Shown here: positions 9,751 through 18,887 of the stretch, piece after piece | How the letters are laid out: each line of letters begins with the position of its first letter | Numbering within the stretch: position 1 is the stretch's first letter | Source: Geobacter sp. | GTDB lineage: Bacteria > Desulfobacterota > Desulfuromonadia > Geobacterales > Pseudopelobacteraceae | Assembly (NCBI GenBank): GCA_009886055.1 | Contig: VFJM01000238.1 | Location: 1 to 32,078 of the forward strand | Length of the DNA: 32,078 nucleotides | Direction of reading: 5' to 3' | Notes under the pieces: model-generated | Seen by the model: the letters and a program-made list of their open reading frames with translations, nothing else | The model's database searches: none | What the model was told of the DNA's origin: nothing | Program-made: the position numbers and the translations under genes

Positions 9751-11361
9751 GTGATCAATTTTATTGTTGCGTTCATAGTCGTCTGCCTGATCCCGGTCTG
9801 GGCGAGTGCCAATCCAGGCCAATCGGGCTCAAGTGGACTGCTCAATGTTTCTTCTGCTGAGACTCTTGATGCCGGCAATATCTGTGTCGGGGTCTGGTCG
9901 TGCTATGGAGAAAACAAGAGCTTTTCACAAAAAAGTTCTCTGATCATGCCTGTTACCATAACGATGGGAATTGGTACGTTCTGGGAAGTCTATGGGGCGT
10001 ATCCCAATATTTTCTTTAATGGCGATGATGACATATCAGGCAGAGGTACGCTGGACTTAGGGACAAAATTGCGATTTTTGGGCGGGCGCTCCTCTGATTT
10101 AAAGATGGCTTTCGATCTGCTCGGTCAACGTCATATTTCTGAAAGCAGAAAAATCGACGGTGTGACCGATCTGTCCGCCAAGTTGGTGGCATCCTATAAC
10201 AAGAATGATTTCGGAATACATGTTACCGCCGGGTATCTGAAGCCGGGAGCTGTTGCCGGAGTCAATCTTGAAAGTGAATATATTTTCGGCGCCGGTGTAG
10301 AGTATATGCTTATGCCGCGCCTGAAGATTCTTGGTGAAGTAACTGCCGGTACGAATAGGTATTACGTCGAAGACAACAAGTCCTGGACATCTCCCCGTAT
10401 TCTCTCCGAATATAGTGTTGAAGCATCTGTCGGAGCACAGTATTTTCTCTCCCCGCATCTTACCCTGAATACGTCGTTTGGTACCGGATATGGTGCCAAT
10501 GATTCTGATATGAAAATCCTTTTTGGGATTAGCTCCTGCCAGGGGGTTGGCACATATGTGAAGCCGATCCCATCGGTTGGTCGTCGTAATGCTGCAAAGG
10601 ATAAAACCAAAGAGGCCCTTAAGCCGTTAAAAATCATTCCGATTTCCAGTCTGCTGCTTAAAGCGTCAGCTCCTCAATCATCACCTGTAAGCAAACTTGA
10701 AGTCGAACTTGAGACCGATAAAGAAGAAATCCTGATTAAACCATATGGACAGATTGTCATCTCTCCGCAACAGGCCTCCTCCAACCTCACTTCGCCGGTG
10801 ATACCTGTAGAAATCCCGCTGAAAGTGCGCGACGAGGAGATTGCTCTGCAGCCCCTTAAAACTTCAAACCCCGAAGCACGCGCAATTGACTACATCCAGA
10901 ATCGAATTCGCGGCGTTACGCCGCTGTTCGGCGTTGATGTAAAAGGATCCCAGGCTGCTCTCCCCGCTTCCGCAGAGCTTCCGGAACGGATGACAGTCTA
11001 CAGAAAATTCGTGTTTTCCGATAAGGTATTCGATTATGATCAACGGACACCCTCAAGCAGTGGTAAAAAAATGCTTTCAGAGGTAGCAGAGCAGATCAGG
11101 AACGATAAAAAATGGCTCTATATAAAAATAGACGGGCATACTGACGGCATCGGTTCATTGTCATACAATATGGACCTGTCGTTAAAACGCGCAATAGCTG
11201 CGGCAACATATCTTATAAGTCATGAAGGTATTAACCCGTCAAAAATTTTTATCAAGGGTTTTGGCAAGTCATTACCCATAGCCGAAAACGACACTGCCGT
11301 CGGGCGTAGCAAAAACCGACGCACAGAAATTTTGCTTCTGGTTTCCAAGGAAGGGCAGTAG
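9751..11361 (+). CDS. Outer membrane protein with beta-barrel and C-terminal OmpA domain
   Basis: A 536-residue exported protein. Residues 1-20 are a signal peptide (cut after WASA). Residues about 25-265 alternate as outer-membrane beta strands with many aromatic and glycine residues. A proline-rich linker (about 270-425) follows, and then an OmpA/MotB-type peptidoglycan-binding domain from about 425. That domain contains IDGHTDGIGSLSYNMDLSLKRA and the end GRSKNRRTEILL, with the conserved Asp and Arg residues that bind diaminopimelate. It probably ties the outer membrane to the cell wall. The start is GTG at 9751, with a weak AGG upstream. A small exported gene begins one base after its stop. 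Confidence 0.88.
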   Translation: MINFIVAFIVVCLIPVWASANPGQSGSSGLLNVSSAETLDAGNICVGVWSCYGENKSFSQKSSLIMPVTITMGIGTFWEVYGAYPNIFFNGDDDISGRGTLDLGTKLRFLGGRSSDLKMAFDLLGQRHISESRKIDGVTDLSAKLVASYNKNDFGIHVTAGYLKPGAVAGVNLESEYIFGAGVEYMLMPRLKILGEVTAGTNRYYVEDNKSWTSPRILSEYSVEASVGAQYFLSPHLTLNTSFGTGYGANDSDMKILFGISSCQGVGTYVKPIPSVGRRNAAKDKTKEALKPLKIIPISSLLLKASAPQSSPVSKLEVELETDKEEILIKPYGQIVISPQQASSNLTSPVIPVEIPLKVRDEEIALQPLKTSNPEARAIDYIQNRIRGVTPLFGVDVKGSQAALPASAELPERMTVYRKFVFSDKVFDYDQRTPSSSGKKMLSEVAEQIRNDKKWLYIKIDGHTDGIGSLSYNMDLSLKRAIAAATYLISHEGINPSKIFIKGFGKSLPIAENDTAVGRSKNRRTEILLLVSKEGQ

Positions 11362-11362
11362 T

Positions 11363-11761
11363 ATGAGGCTGTCAGCCGTTCTCAACGCTATCGTTTCAGG
11401 GGTGATTATTGTGCTCCTGTATGGGTATGCGCTGGCAGATGAGCCGGGTCCGGATGCGTCAAAAATGCTTGCAGTGGTCCCGGTTAAGAAGGGGAATGTC
11501 GATCAAAGTGTGTATCGACAGTTTGATCGGCTTGTTCCCGAATTGAGAAAAATTGCTACAAGCAAGATAATCAAGCTTGAGTGTCGTTATTCCGGGCGAT
11601 CAGATAGGGAACAGGATGTTGAGGATGCATATAAAATTGCCGCTCGTGTAGAAAAATATTTGCGAGTACGCCATAAGCTTGATCTTGATATGTGGATAGC
11701 AATTGAGATCACGGCAAAGTCCTCAAGGATTTCGCCCGTACTGACGCTCTCAGTTTTTTAA
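11363..11761 (+). CDS. Small exported protein, possibly a degenerate OmpA-like domain
   Basis: A 132-residue protein with an N-terminal signal (residues about 1-25, LNAIVSGVIIVLLYGYALA). The ATG follows GGAAGGG and starts one base after the upstream stop, so it shares a transcript with the OmpA-domain gene. The mature part (about 68-118) has the spacing of an OmpA C-terminal domain: IIKLECRYSGRSDREQD corresponds to the hydrophobic strand and HTD region, and AYKIAARVEKYLRVRHKLD to the conserved helix. However, the peptidoglycan-binding Asp/Arg residues are missing. Function unknown; accessory to the neighbouring OmpA protein is an inference. Confidence 0.7.
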   Translation: MRLSAVLNAIVSGVIIVLLYGYALADEPGPDASKMLAVVPVKKGNVDQSVYRQFDRLVPELRKIATSKIIKLECRYSGRSDREQDVEDAYKIAARVEKYLRVRHKLDLDMWIAIEITAKSSRISPVLTLSVF

Positions 11762-11805
11762 GACGGCCCAAGAAAATGATTTCCAGCCTACCAAAGGAGA
11801 CGGTT

Positions 11806-12447
11806 ATGAAGCATAGTCTCATCCTGATGTCACTTATTGCCATGCTGCTTGTCGGTTGTTCTTCTGTCAAGGTCGTTCCCGAGCCGGCAGGTAACGGCCG
11901 TGTCAATGCCGCAGATAATTCTCAAACCATTTTATCCAATGGTGTCGAGGTGACGGCACGGGTTGATGAAACGGACATCAATTCGTACAACCTTGAAAGT
12001 ACAGTTACAGCATTTCACATCAGCATCAGGAACACCACCGACAGTGAAGTCGCTTTTGGCGATGATTCGTATCTGCTTGTAGATGAAAGCGGTCTGCAAT
12101 ACTCATTGCTGACACCTGAAAATGTTCGTGCAATGCTGAAAAAAGACTCCTATTATCTTGTTCCATATCCATACGTTGGGTTCTATTATCTGGAAGACTA
12201 TGAAAAAACAAACGCTTACAACCGAACCAATTCAGCTCTGCCCTATTATTATGACCTGTATCCTCAGGATATTTTTACCAAGGCTTTGCAGCCGACAACG
12301 GTCATTCCCGGGATGAAAGTCGAGGGATTGGCCTACTTTAAAATAGATCCCGCTTCTCATAAGCACTTTAAGCTGCTGGTCTTTCGTAAAGGGGCTTCAA
12401 AATCCTCTTCCCCGGACTTTTCATTTCCCTTCAAAACTGTTAAATAA
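11806..12447 (+). CDS. Outer membrane lipoprotein of unknown function
   Basis: A 213-residue protein. The signal peptide MKHSLILMSLIAMLLVGC has a lipobox (LVGC) with the lipidated cysteine at residue 18, followed by SS, which favours outer-membrane sorting. The mature part has beta-strand character: VEVTARVDETDINSYNLEST, then FHISIRNTTDSEVAFGDDSYLLVDESG. This resembles an immunoglobulin-like fold often seen in envelope lipoproteins, with a tyrosine-rich stretch near residues 108-155. The ATG at 11806 is preceded by AAGGAGA; an upstream ATG at 11776 has none. It follows the OmpA pair with a 44-base gap and probably shares their transcript. Confidence 0.82.
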   Translation: MKHSLILMSLIAMLLVGCSSVKVVPEPAGNGRVNAADNSQTILSNGVEVTARVDETDINSYNLESTVTAFHISIRNTTDSEVAFGDDSYLLVDESGLQYSLLTPENVRAMLKKDSYYLVPYPYVGFYYLEDYEKTNAYNRTNSALPYYYDLYPQDIFTKALQPTTVIPGMKVEGLAYFKIDPASHKHFKLLVFRKGASKSSSPDFSFPFKTVK

Positions 12448-12476
12448 TCACACGAGTACGAAACTGATGCACCTCT

Positions 12477-12525
12477 CTTCCTGTTGGAATACACGGGATA
12501 GTGGTGTATTGCTTCAACAGGGAAG
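12477..12525 (+). promoter_or_regulatory. Hairpin covering the ribosome binding site of the Ppx/GppA gene
   Basis: CTTCCTGTTG (12477-12486) pairs with CAACAGGGAAG (12515-12525, one bulged G). AATACAC (12488-12494) pairs with GTGTATT (12504-12510). The 3' arm ends in GGAAG, the likely Shine-Dalgarno six bases before the ATG at 12532. There is no T run, so it is not a classical terminator. It could lower or regulate translation; this is inference. Confidence 0.55.
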
Positions 12526-12531
12526 CATTGA

Positions 12532-13470
12532 ATGAATGATTATTGTGCCGCTATTGATTTCGGGACAAATACCGCCCGTTTACTCATTGCCGTGCGTTCG
12601 CCTGCCGGGATTACTCCCGTCCGTGTCGAGCGGGAGATTGTGCGTCTTGGCGGTGGTTTTACCGATGAGTGCGGCTTGTCTGCTGAAGCCAGTGAACGCG
12701 GGTTGGCCTGTCTGCATAGATTTGCAAAAATCATTTCAGACTACGGAGTGAAACAGGTTCGGGCTTCAGCAACAAGTGCGGTACGGGATGCCGTCAATGG
12801 GCGCGCGTTCGTTGATAAAGTCCTTCAAGAAACCGGCATCAATCTTGTTGTCATTGATGGAGACACGGAAGCACGTTTGACGCTCAAGGGGGTCTTGTCC
12901 GGACTGGATTCTGAAAGTGGTACGCTTGTAGTGCTTGATGCAGGCGGGGGAAGTACCGAGTTTACTCTATCATCTCACGGATCTCCTGCTTTTATCAAAA
13001 GTATGCCGATCGGTGTGGTACGACTTACGGAAGATTTCCGTACGAGTATCGAAATGATTGAACGTGTACGGACTGTGATCGATCAGCTTGAGAAAGATCT
13101 CTCCTCAGCTGGAATCACTGTTTCCGGAAATACCGAGCTGGTCGGAACGGCCGGCACCGCGACAACCATTGCAGCAATCAAGTTGGAGATGGTTGAATAC
13201 GACTATCGAAAGGTTAACAACTTCACCGTGAGCAGGGGAGATATCGCAGAAATCTTTCAGCGCTTGTCATCGCTGAACCCTCAGGAACGACTGGCAATCA
13301 AAGGGCTTGAAAAAGGACGTGAAGATTTGATTATTGCCGGTCTGGTAATCATTACTTCAGTTATGGATCGGTTTGGCTTCAATCGGTTGAAGGTGAGTGA
13401 TTTCGGGCTGCTGGAAGGATTGGCGCTCTCCGGCAGCGAATCGGGTGATTTGACTGTCAGGCAGTTGTAG
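12532..13470 (+). CDS. Ppx/GppA-family phosphatase
   Basis: Exopolyphosphatase or guanosine pentaphosphate phosphatase family (actin-like ATPase fold), acting on polyphosphate or pppGpp in the cytoplasm. It has 312 residues, the single-module size without the C-terminal HD part of E. coli Ppx/GppA. Motifs: AAIDFGTNTARLLIA at 6-20, ATSAVRDAVNG at about 80-90, VVLDAGGGSTEF at about 133-144, and the adenosine-type motif ELVGTAGTATTIAAI near 203. The ATG at 12532 has GGAAG six bases upstream. It may be co-transcribed with malQ, which starts 29 bases after its stop. Substrate preference is not visible. Confidence 0.9.
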   Translation: MNDYCAAIDFGTNTARLLIAVRSPAGITPVRVEREIVRLGGGFTDECGLSAEASERGLACLHRFAKIISDYGVKQVRASATSAVRDAVNGRAFVDKVLQETGINLVVIDGDTEARLTLKGVLSGLDSESGTLVVLDAGGGSTEFTLSSHGSPAFIKSMPIGVVRLTEDFRTSIEMIERVRTVIDQLEKDLSSAGITVSGNTELVGTAGTATTIAAIKLEMVEYDYRKVNNFTVSRGDIAEIFQRLSSLNPQERLAIKGLEKGREDLIIAGLVIITSVMDRFGFNRLKVSDFGLLEGLALSGSESGDLTVRQL

Positions 13471-13499
13471 CTTCAAATCTAGGTACATCGGGGTGAGAG

Positions 13500-14993
13500 A
13501 TGCTGGGTAAGCGGGGTTGCGGAGTACTGTTGCATCCTACATCATTACCCGGACCGGGCGGTATCGGTTCGCTGGGCAAGGATGCCCGACGATTTGTTGA
13601 TCTGCTGGTGGCCATGGGGATGTCATATTGGCAGGTGCTCCCGCTCACGCCGCCGGCGTGCGGCAACTCACCCTATTCAGCTTTTTCGGCTTTTGCAGGA
13701 AATCCGCTTCTGATCGATCTTGATCAGATTGCGTTCGATGGTGATCTTCCTGCCATATGCTACGAAGACAGTCCTGATGATGCCTGCGTCGACTTTGAAG
13801 CGGTTTCCGGGAAGAAAATGAAACTGCTGCAGGCAGCGGGCGCCAGTTTTTTAGCGAACGAAACTGCGCCGCGCAAACAAGAATTCTGGGATTTTTGCAA
13901 CAGGACTCCCTGGCTTCATAACTACGCACTTTTTATGGCGCTGAAACATCGATACAAGGGTCGGTCCTGGGAAAAATGGCCGACTGAACTGGCTCTTCTG
14001 TCGCCGGATATGTATGAAAAAGCTTCGGTTGAGCTGAGTCCTGAGATAGGCGTCCAAAAATATATCCAGTGGCAGTTTTTCAGACAGTGGAGGGGATTAC
14101 GAGCGTATGCAGCCGGCAAAGGAATCGCAATTATTGGTGATATCCCTATTTTTGTCGGCTACGATTCCGTTGATGTCTGGAGTCATCGTGAACTGTTTCT
14201 TCTCGACTCGAAGGGAAAGCCGACCGTTGTCGCAGGAGTGCCCCCCGATTATTTCAGCGAAACAGGGCAGTTATGGGGCAATCCTCTGTACGACTGGGAA
14301 ATGATGGGGCGTCAGAAGTTCACGTGGTGGATCGAGCGCTTTCAGTCACTGTTTGAACTCTTTGATATCATTCGTGTTGACCATTTCCGGGGGTTTGAAG
14401 CTGCCTGGCATGTGCCGGCCGGAGAAAAAACAGCTATCAACGGCACCTGGACCAAGGCTCCAGGAGCTGTTCTGTTTGACGCGATATTCGCCGCCCTCGG
14501 AAAATTACCGGTTATTGCAGAAGATTTGGGTGTTATTACGCCAGAGGTCGTAGCTCTACGTGATCGCTATGACTTTCCCGGGATGAAAATAGTGCAGTTT
14601 GCATTTGATTCAGGACCCTCAAATCCATATCTGCCGCATAATCATCAAAAAAAATCCGTGGTTTACACCGGGACCCATGACAATGACACTACAGTCGGCT
14701 GGTATCATTCACTTTCTGATGCTCAGCGCAGTCGAGTGAGTCACTATATGGGAAGCAGGGGGGATGGCACGGTCGGAGCCATAATTCGCACGGTGCTTAT
14801 GTCAGTCGCAGATACCGTAATTCTACCCCTTCAGGATTTGCTCCGGGCGGGAAGCGAGGCCCGCATGAATGTTCCCGGCACCGCATTCGGGAATTGGGGG
14901 TGGCGATTTACCTGGGACATGGTAGCTCGTGATCTTGCCGGTCACGTTCGAGATCAAATAGAATGTTATGGCAGGAGTAATCCGAAGTGTTAG
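13500..14993 (+). CDS. malQ: 4-alpha-glucanotransferase (amylomaltase) MalQ
   Basis: Glycoside hydrolase family 77 enzyme that moves maltooligosaccharide segments between glucans in glycogen and maltodextrin metabolism. Its 497 residues match the compact amylomaltase type without an N-terminal extension. By position against the Thermus enzyme, the nucleophile is Asp294 (IRVDHFRGFE), the acid/base is Glu341 (VIAEDLG) and the third acid is Asp394 (GTHDNDTTVGW). The N-terminal LHPTSLPGPGGIGSLG and the loop PDYFSETGQLWGNPLYDW are also diagnostic. The ATG has a modest GGGGTGAGAG upstream. No other glycogen genes are in the window. Confidence 0.95.
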   Translation: MLGKRGCGVLLHPTSLPGPGGIGSLGKDARRFVDLLVAMGMSYWQVLPLTPPACGNSPYSAFSAFAGNPLLIDLDQIAFDGDLPAICYEDSPDDACVDFEAVSGKKMKLLQAAGASFLANETAPRKQEFWDFCNRTPWLHNYALFMALKHRYKGRSWEKWPTELALLSPDMYEKASVELSPEIGVQKYIQWQFFRQWRGLRAYAAGKGIAIIGDIPIFVGYDSVDVWSHRELFLLDSKGKPTVVAGVPPDYFSETGQLWGNPLYDWEMMGRQKFTWWIERFQSLFELFDIIRVDHFRGFEAAWHVPAGEKTAINGTWTKAPGAVLFDAIFAALGKLPVIAEDLGVITPEVVALRDRYDFPGMKIVQFAFDSGPSNPYLPHNHQKKSVVYTGTHDNDTTVGWYHSLSDAQRSRVSHYMGSRGDGTVGAIIRTVLMSVADTVILPLQDLLRAGSEARMNVPGTAFGNWGWRFTWDMVARDLAGHVRDQIECYGRSNPKC

Positions 14994-15001
14994 CAAATTT
15001 C

Positions 15002-15029
15002 TTGACAATTCAGGCATATTCTCTATACT
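15002..15029 (+). promoter_or_regulatory. Sigma-70 promoter of the fatty-acid gene cluster
   Basis: TTGACA (15002-15007), a 16-base spacer and TATACT (15024-15029), very close to consensus. It lies 35 bases before the first gene of the yceD-rpmF-plsX-fab run. No FapR- or FabR-type palindrome is obvious around it. Confidence 0.82.
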
Positions 15030-15064
15030 GACTTGCTTTAAATTTATATTGCTCTGATCTGCGG

Positions 15065-15619
15065 ATGGTGAATGTGAAAATCGTTGTAGACCACATCAAA
15101 GACACGCCTATTGCACTGCATATTGACGAGCCTGTTGAGACGTTTCCTCTTCTCGCGGGCATGCAGAGTGACAAGAACTGTTGCATTACCGGTAATATTC
15201 AAGGGGATATTACTGTCATTCGTGAGTATGACAACATACGAGTAACCGGCAGGATAACTGCGCCTCTGGCTCTTTCCTGTTCACGTTGCCTCGCAGATTA
15301 TACTTCGTTTGTAGACACCAGCTTCACAATCTTTTTTCGGAAAGAGAACGCAGCCACAGCCTCCATCGAAGATGAGCTTGAGCTTGGCGAAATGGACCTG
15401 CTTTCTTCCTCGTACTCCGGCGACGAAATTGATTTAACTCATGAAATCGAAGAGCAGGTTGCGATGGAGATTCCGTTAAAACCTCTCTGTAATGATGGCT
15501 GCAAGGGGCTGTGTCATGAGTGCGGCATCGATTTGAATATCTCCAGCTGTTCATGCAGTAAAGAACCTGTAAGTCTCACGTTCAGTGCGCTGAAGAATTT
15601 TACAGTAACCAAAAAATAG
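15065..15619 (+). CDS. YceD/DUF177 family protein
   Basis: A 184-residue member of the DUF177 (YceD) family, which is nearly always encoded immediately before rpmF, as here. Members are linked in the literature to 23S rRNA processing or ribosome assembly. Seen here: LALSCSRCLADYTSFVDTSF near residue 77, an acidic middle (DELELGEMDLL), and a C-terminal cysteine cluster CNDGCKGLCHECG plus CSCS that could bind zinc. The start is uncertain: ATG at 15065 or GTG at 15068 or 15074, none with a strong ribosome binding site. A near-consensus promoter lies just upstream. Confidence 0.88.
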   Translation: MVNVKIVVDHIKDTPIALHIDEPVETFPLLAGMQSDKNCCITGNIQGDITVIREYDNIRVTGRITAPLALSCSRCLADYTSFVDTSFTIFFRKENAATASIEDELELGEMDLLSSSYSGDEIDLTHEIEEQVAMEIPLKPLCNDGCKGLCHECGIDLNISSCSCSKEPVSLTFSALKNFTVTKK

Positions 15620-15664
15620 AACGGTGGCACGAGAACGTGTATCACCAGAAAAAGGAGAAACACC

Positions 15665-15853
15665 ATGGCTGTACCCAAGAAAAAAACATCCAAATCACGC
15701 AAGAATATGAGAAGGGCCCATGATTTTTTAACTACCCCGTCACTGTCCATCTGTCCTCAATGCAAAGCTGCAAAGCTGCCGCATCGTACTTGTCTTGCCT
15801 GTGGAACGTACAAGGGTAAAGAGGTTATCGACCTTTCCTCAGCACAAGCCTAG
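15665..15853 (+). CDS. rpmF: Ribosomal protein bL32
   Basis: Large-subunit ribosomal protein of 62 residues. Start [20 protein letters not shown] is diagnostic. Four cysteines in two pairs (CPQC and CLAC, residues about 37-52) form the zinc ribbon, so this is the zinc-binding (C+) form. The ATG has AAAAGGAGAAACACC upstream. The rpmF-plsX-fab order is a widely conserved link between ribosome and phospholipid synthesis. Confidence 0.97.
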   Translation: MAVPKKKTSKSRKNMRRAHDFLTTPSLSICPQCKAAKLPHRTCLACGTYKGKEVIDLSSAQA

Positions 15854-15881
15854 AGAACAATCTGTGTCACTTCCGAAACAG

Positions 15882-16919
15882 ATGAGAGTTGCCGTTGACG
15901 CAATGGGTGGCGACAATGCGCCTGTTATTGAAGTTGAAGGTGCTGTTGCTGCCTGTCGCGAATTCGGGTTGTCGGTAACGCTGGTCGGTGATCGTGTCCG
16001 TTTGGAGGCTGAGCTCGCTAAACACACCGTCAGTGGACTTGATATCGATGTATTTCATGCAAGTGAAGTCGTCGGTATGCATGATTCCGCTTCAGATGCG
16101 GTGCGGAAGAAGCGTGACTCATCCGTCCGTCAGGCCTTCGAGCTCGTCAAGGACGGCAAGGCGTGCGCTGCGGTAAGTGCCGGAAACTCCGGTGCGACCA
16201 TGGCGTCCGGCATGTTTGTTCTGAAGCGGATCAAAGGGATCGAACGTCCGGCTATTGCCCAGTTATTCCCTACACTGAAAGGGCAAACGTTGGTTCTGGA
16301 TGTTGGCGGCAATGTAGACTGCAAGCCGCTCCATCTTGTCCAATTCGCCATTATGGGGGAGGTCTATGCCCGATATGCGATGGGAATACTCTCGCCGAGA
16401 GTCGGCCTGCTTTCCAACGGTGAAGAGGATTCAAAAGGGAATGAACTGACCAGAGAAACGAACGCTATCCTGCGCAAGACATCGCTTAATTATTGTGGAT
16501 ATATTGAGGGCCGGGATATTTTCGCCGGTGCAGTTGACGTAGTCGTTTGTGATGGCTTTGTTGGAAATATTGTATTAAAACTTTCCGAGGGGCTTGCGGA
16601 TGCCGCCGGCAGGATGCTGAAAAGGGAGATCGTTAAGAGTTGGGTGTCCAAGGTCGGTTATCTGTTTGTGCGTGGTGCTTTCGGCCGTTTCAAGAAGATT
16701 GTCGACTATGCGGAATACGGCGGTGCACCGCTGCTGGGAATCAACGGTGTCGGCATGATCTGTCATGGCGGCTCCAACGTCAAGGCGATCAAAAATGCGA
16801 TACGGTTCGCTCACGAGTATGCCAAAAACGGTGTGTCGGAGCATGTCGCCGAAAAGTTATCCGAAAATTATTCGGTCTCGATACGAAGGGATACCCTGCC
16901 TCTTACCCCTGCAGAGTAA
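15882..16919 (+). CDS. plsX: Phosphate acyltransferase PlsX
   Basis: Peripheral membrane enzyme that makes acyl-phosphate from acyl-ACP, the first step of phospholipid synthesis in the PlsX/PlsY pathway. It has 345 residues from the ATG at 15882. Motifs: [12 protein letters not shown] at the N terminus, [19 protein letters not shown] near residue 102, [12 protein letters not shown] near 137, and [13 protein letters not shown] near 222. The start may be the GTG at 15864, which adds six residues and has a weak AGAGAA upstream. I prefer the ATG because family members usually begin directly at this [11 protein letters not shown] motif. It is 28 bases after rpmF, in the same operon. Confidence 0.93.
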   Translation: MRVAVDAMGGDNAPVIEVEGAVAACREFGLSVTLVGDRVRLEAELAKHTVSGLDIDVFHASEVVGMHDSASDAVRKKRDSSVRQAFELVKDGKACAAVSAGNSGATMASGMFVLKRIKGIERPAIAQLFPTLKGQTLVLDVGGNVDCKPLHLVQFAIMGEVYARYAMGILSPRVGLLSNGEEDSKGNELTRETNAILRKTSLNYCGYIEGRDIFAGAVDVVVCDGFVGNIVLKLSEGLADAAGRMLKREIVKSWVSKVGYLFVRGAFGRFKKIVDYAEYGGAPLLGINGVGMICHGGSNVKAIKNAIRFAHEYAKNGVSEHVAEKLSENYSVSIRRDTLPLTPAE

Positions 16920-16932
16920 TGGAGATTCAATC

Positions 16933-17913
16933 GTGAATGTCAGAATTACTGGAACCGGCTCTTCCTTGCCCGGGAAAATTCTCACCAATGCTGAACTTGA
17001 ACAGTTGATCGATACCACTGATGAATGGATTACTACGAGAACCGGGATTAAAGAGCGGCGCATTGCGGCTGATGGAGAATACACATCAACCTTTGCCGCC
17101 GAAGCCGGCCGTCGTGCTCTGGAAATGGCTGGGGTCCAGCCTGAAGAAATTGATCTGATCATACTTAGCACCGTTACTCCCGATTTCCCGTTTCCTTCGA
17201 CCGCCTGCATTGTTCAGGATCTTCTGGGTGCCAAGAATGCTACAGCTTTTGATATTTCGGCAGCGTGTGCCGGTTTTATTTATGGTTTATCAGTCGCTGA
17301 AAAATATCTTCGCACAGGTGCTGCTAAAAAAATACTTGTAATCGGGTCTGAAACATTGTCACGTATCGTAGACTGGAAGGATCGCAATACCTGCGTTCTG
17401 TTCGGTGATGGAGCTGGTGCTGTTGTTCTCGAAGCTTCTGAAGGTGATCATTCCCTGCTTTCGACCCACACGTTCAGTAACGGATCATACTGGAATCTTC
17501 TCTACCAGCCGGGGAGCGGCAGTCGTAATCCGGCGTCTGCCAGTCGTACGATCGATGAGCGGCTGATCTATGTAACGATGGAAGGGAATGAAGTATTCAA
17601 GCATGCTGTCCGTTCCATGGAGGAGGCTGCTGTTAAAGCCCTCGATGCCAACGGCCTGTCCCAATCCGATATTTCTCTGTTGATACCTCATCAGGCTAAT
17701 CGTCGTATAATTGATGCAACTGCAAAACGCCTCGGAGTTGGTTCCGATCGGCTGTTTATCAATCTCCATCGTTACGGCAATACCTCTTCTGCATCTATTC
17801 CGATTGCTCTGGATGAGGCGAACCATCAAGAGATTCTCAAGCATGGTGGCAAGATACTTTTGGTGGCTTTTGGGGGCGGCTTCGCCTACGGGTCTGCCCT
17901 CGTAGAGTGGTAA
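16933..17913 (+). CDS. fabH: 3-oxoacyl-ACP synthase III FabH
   Basis: Starts fatty-acid chains by condensing acetyl-CoA with malonyl-ACP. It has 326 residues from the GTG at 16933, which has GGAG at 16921-16924; longer upstream frames lie inside plsX. The catalytic triad is visible: Cys112 (DISAACAGFIYGL), His253 (PHQANRRI) and Asn283 (RYGNTSSASIP). The FabH N-terminal pattern (TDEWITTRTGIKERRIA) is at about 29-45. Stop of plsX and start of fabH are separated by 13 bases, so they are co-transcribed. Confidence 0.96.
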   Translation: MNVRITGTGSSLPGKILTNAELEQLIDTTDEWITTRTGIKERRIAADGEYTSTFAAEAGRRALEMAGVQPEEIDLIILSTVTPDFPFPSTACIVQDLLGAKNATAFDISAACAGFIYGLSVAEKYLRTGAAKKILVIGSETLSRIVDWKDRNTCVLFGDGAGAVVLEASEGDHSLLSTHTFSNGSYWNLLYQPGSGSRNPASASRTIDERLIYVTMEGNEVFKHAVRSMEEAAVKALDANGLSQSDISLLIPHQANRRIIDATAKRLGVGSDRLFINLHRYGNTSSASIPIALDEANHQEILKHGGKILLVAFGGGFAYGSALVEW

Positions 17914-17951
17914 CTGAAGTTAAACGCTAATAAGAGATAAGGGTATCTACT

Positions 17952-18887
17952 ATGTCTAAAACTGCATTCATTTTTCCCGGTCAAGGTTCGCAGTATCCCG
18001 GAATGGGGAAAGAACTCGCAGATACGTATACTATTGCGCGTCAACTTTTTGAGGAGGCCGATGATGTTCTTGGCTTTAAATTATCTTCTCTCTGTTTCGC
18101 AGGGAGTGATGCCGACCTCAAGCTGACCGCCAACACACAGCCGGCTATTTTGACAGCCAGTATTGCGGTATTGAAAGTAGTTGAACAGGAGACCGGTCTG
18201 AAGGCTGATTATGTGGCCGGTCATTCACTTGGTGAATATTCGGCGCTGGTCTGCTCAGGAGCTTTATCTTTCGCTGATGCTGTCAGAACGGTGCGTGCCC
18301 GGGGAACATTTATGCAGGAAGCGGTTCCGGTTGGCACCGGAACAATGGCTGCTATGCTTGGTGTCGAGCGCGATGTTCTTGAGGAAATCTGCCGTGAAGC
18401 CGCTGAAGGAGAGGTTGTTTCACCCGCCAACTTTAATTCTCCCGGTCAGATTGTTATCGCCGGATCGGTAGCAGCTGTCGCTCGTGCCATTGAAATTGCG
18501 AAGGGTCGCGGCTTTAGAAAAGCCATGCTGCTGCCGGTCAGCGCCCCCTTTCATTGTGCATTGATGCAGCCGGCTGCGGATCGGCTTGCAGCAATGCTGG
18601 ATACGATAACGGTACATGAGATGAACGTACCTGTTATTGCAAATGCTGACGCTGAACCTAACAGCCTCAAAGATCGGGTAAAGCCTCTGCTCGTTGCGCA
18701 GGTCTGTTCTCCTGTATTGTGGGAACAGTCGGTGAATACCATGAGCGCACTGGGTGTGACAAAATATATCGAGCTCGGTCCAGGCAAAGTGTTAAGCGGA
18801 TTGGTGAAAAGGATCAACAAGGAGGCGGTTCTGGTTAACATTGAAGATGTTGCCGGGATAAAAACTGCCGGGGAGAATATTCGATGA
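17952..18887 (+). CDS. fabD: Malonyl-CoA:ACP transacylase FabD
   Basis: Transfers malonyl from CoA to ACP, providing the extender unit for FabH and FabF. It has 311 residues. FPGQGSQYPGMG is at 8-19, the nucleophilic Ser92 is in AGHSLGEYSAL, and the catalytic His201 is in SAPFHCALM, both at the E. coli positions. The ATG lies 38 bases after fabH with AGAGATAAGGG upstream. Its end overlaps fabG by four bases (ATGA). Confidence 0.96.
   Translation: MSKTAFIFPGQGSQYPGMGKELADTYTIARQLFEEADDVLGFKLSSLCFAGSDADLKLTANTQPAILTASIAVLKVVEQETGLKADYVAGHSLGEYSALVCSGALSFADAVRTVRARGTFMQEAVPVGTGTMAAMLGVERDVLEEICREAAEGEVVSPANFNSPGQIVIAGSVAAVARAIEIAKGRGFRKAMLLPVSAPFHCALMQPAADRLAAMLDTITVHEMNVPVIANADAEPNSLKDRVKPLLVAQVCSPVLWEQSVNTMSALGVTKYIELGPGKVLSGLVKRINKEAVLVNIEDVAGIKTAGENIR

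Noticed and set aside
16765-16932. Longer FabH starting inside plsX
   Set aside because: The extra residues are plsX in another frame. The GTG at 16933 has GGAG and begins the conserved FabH sequence.
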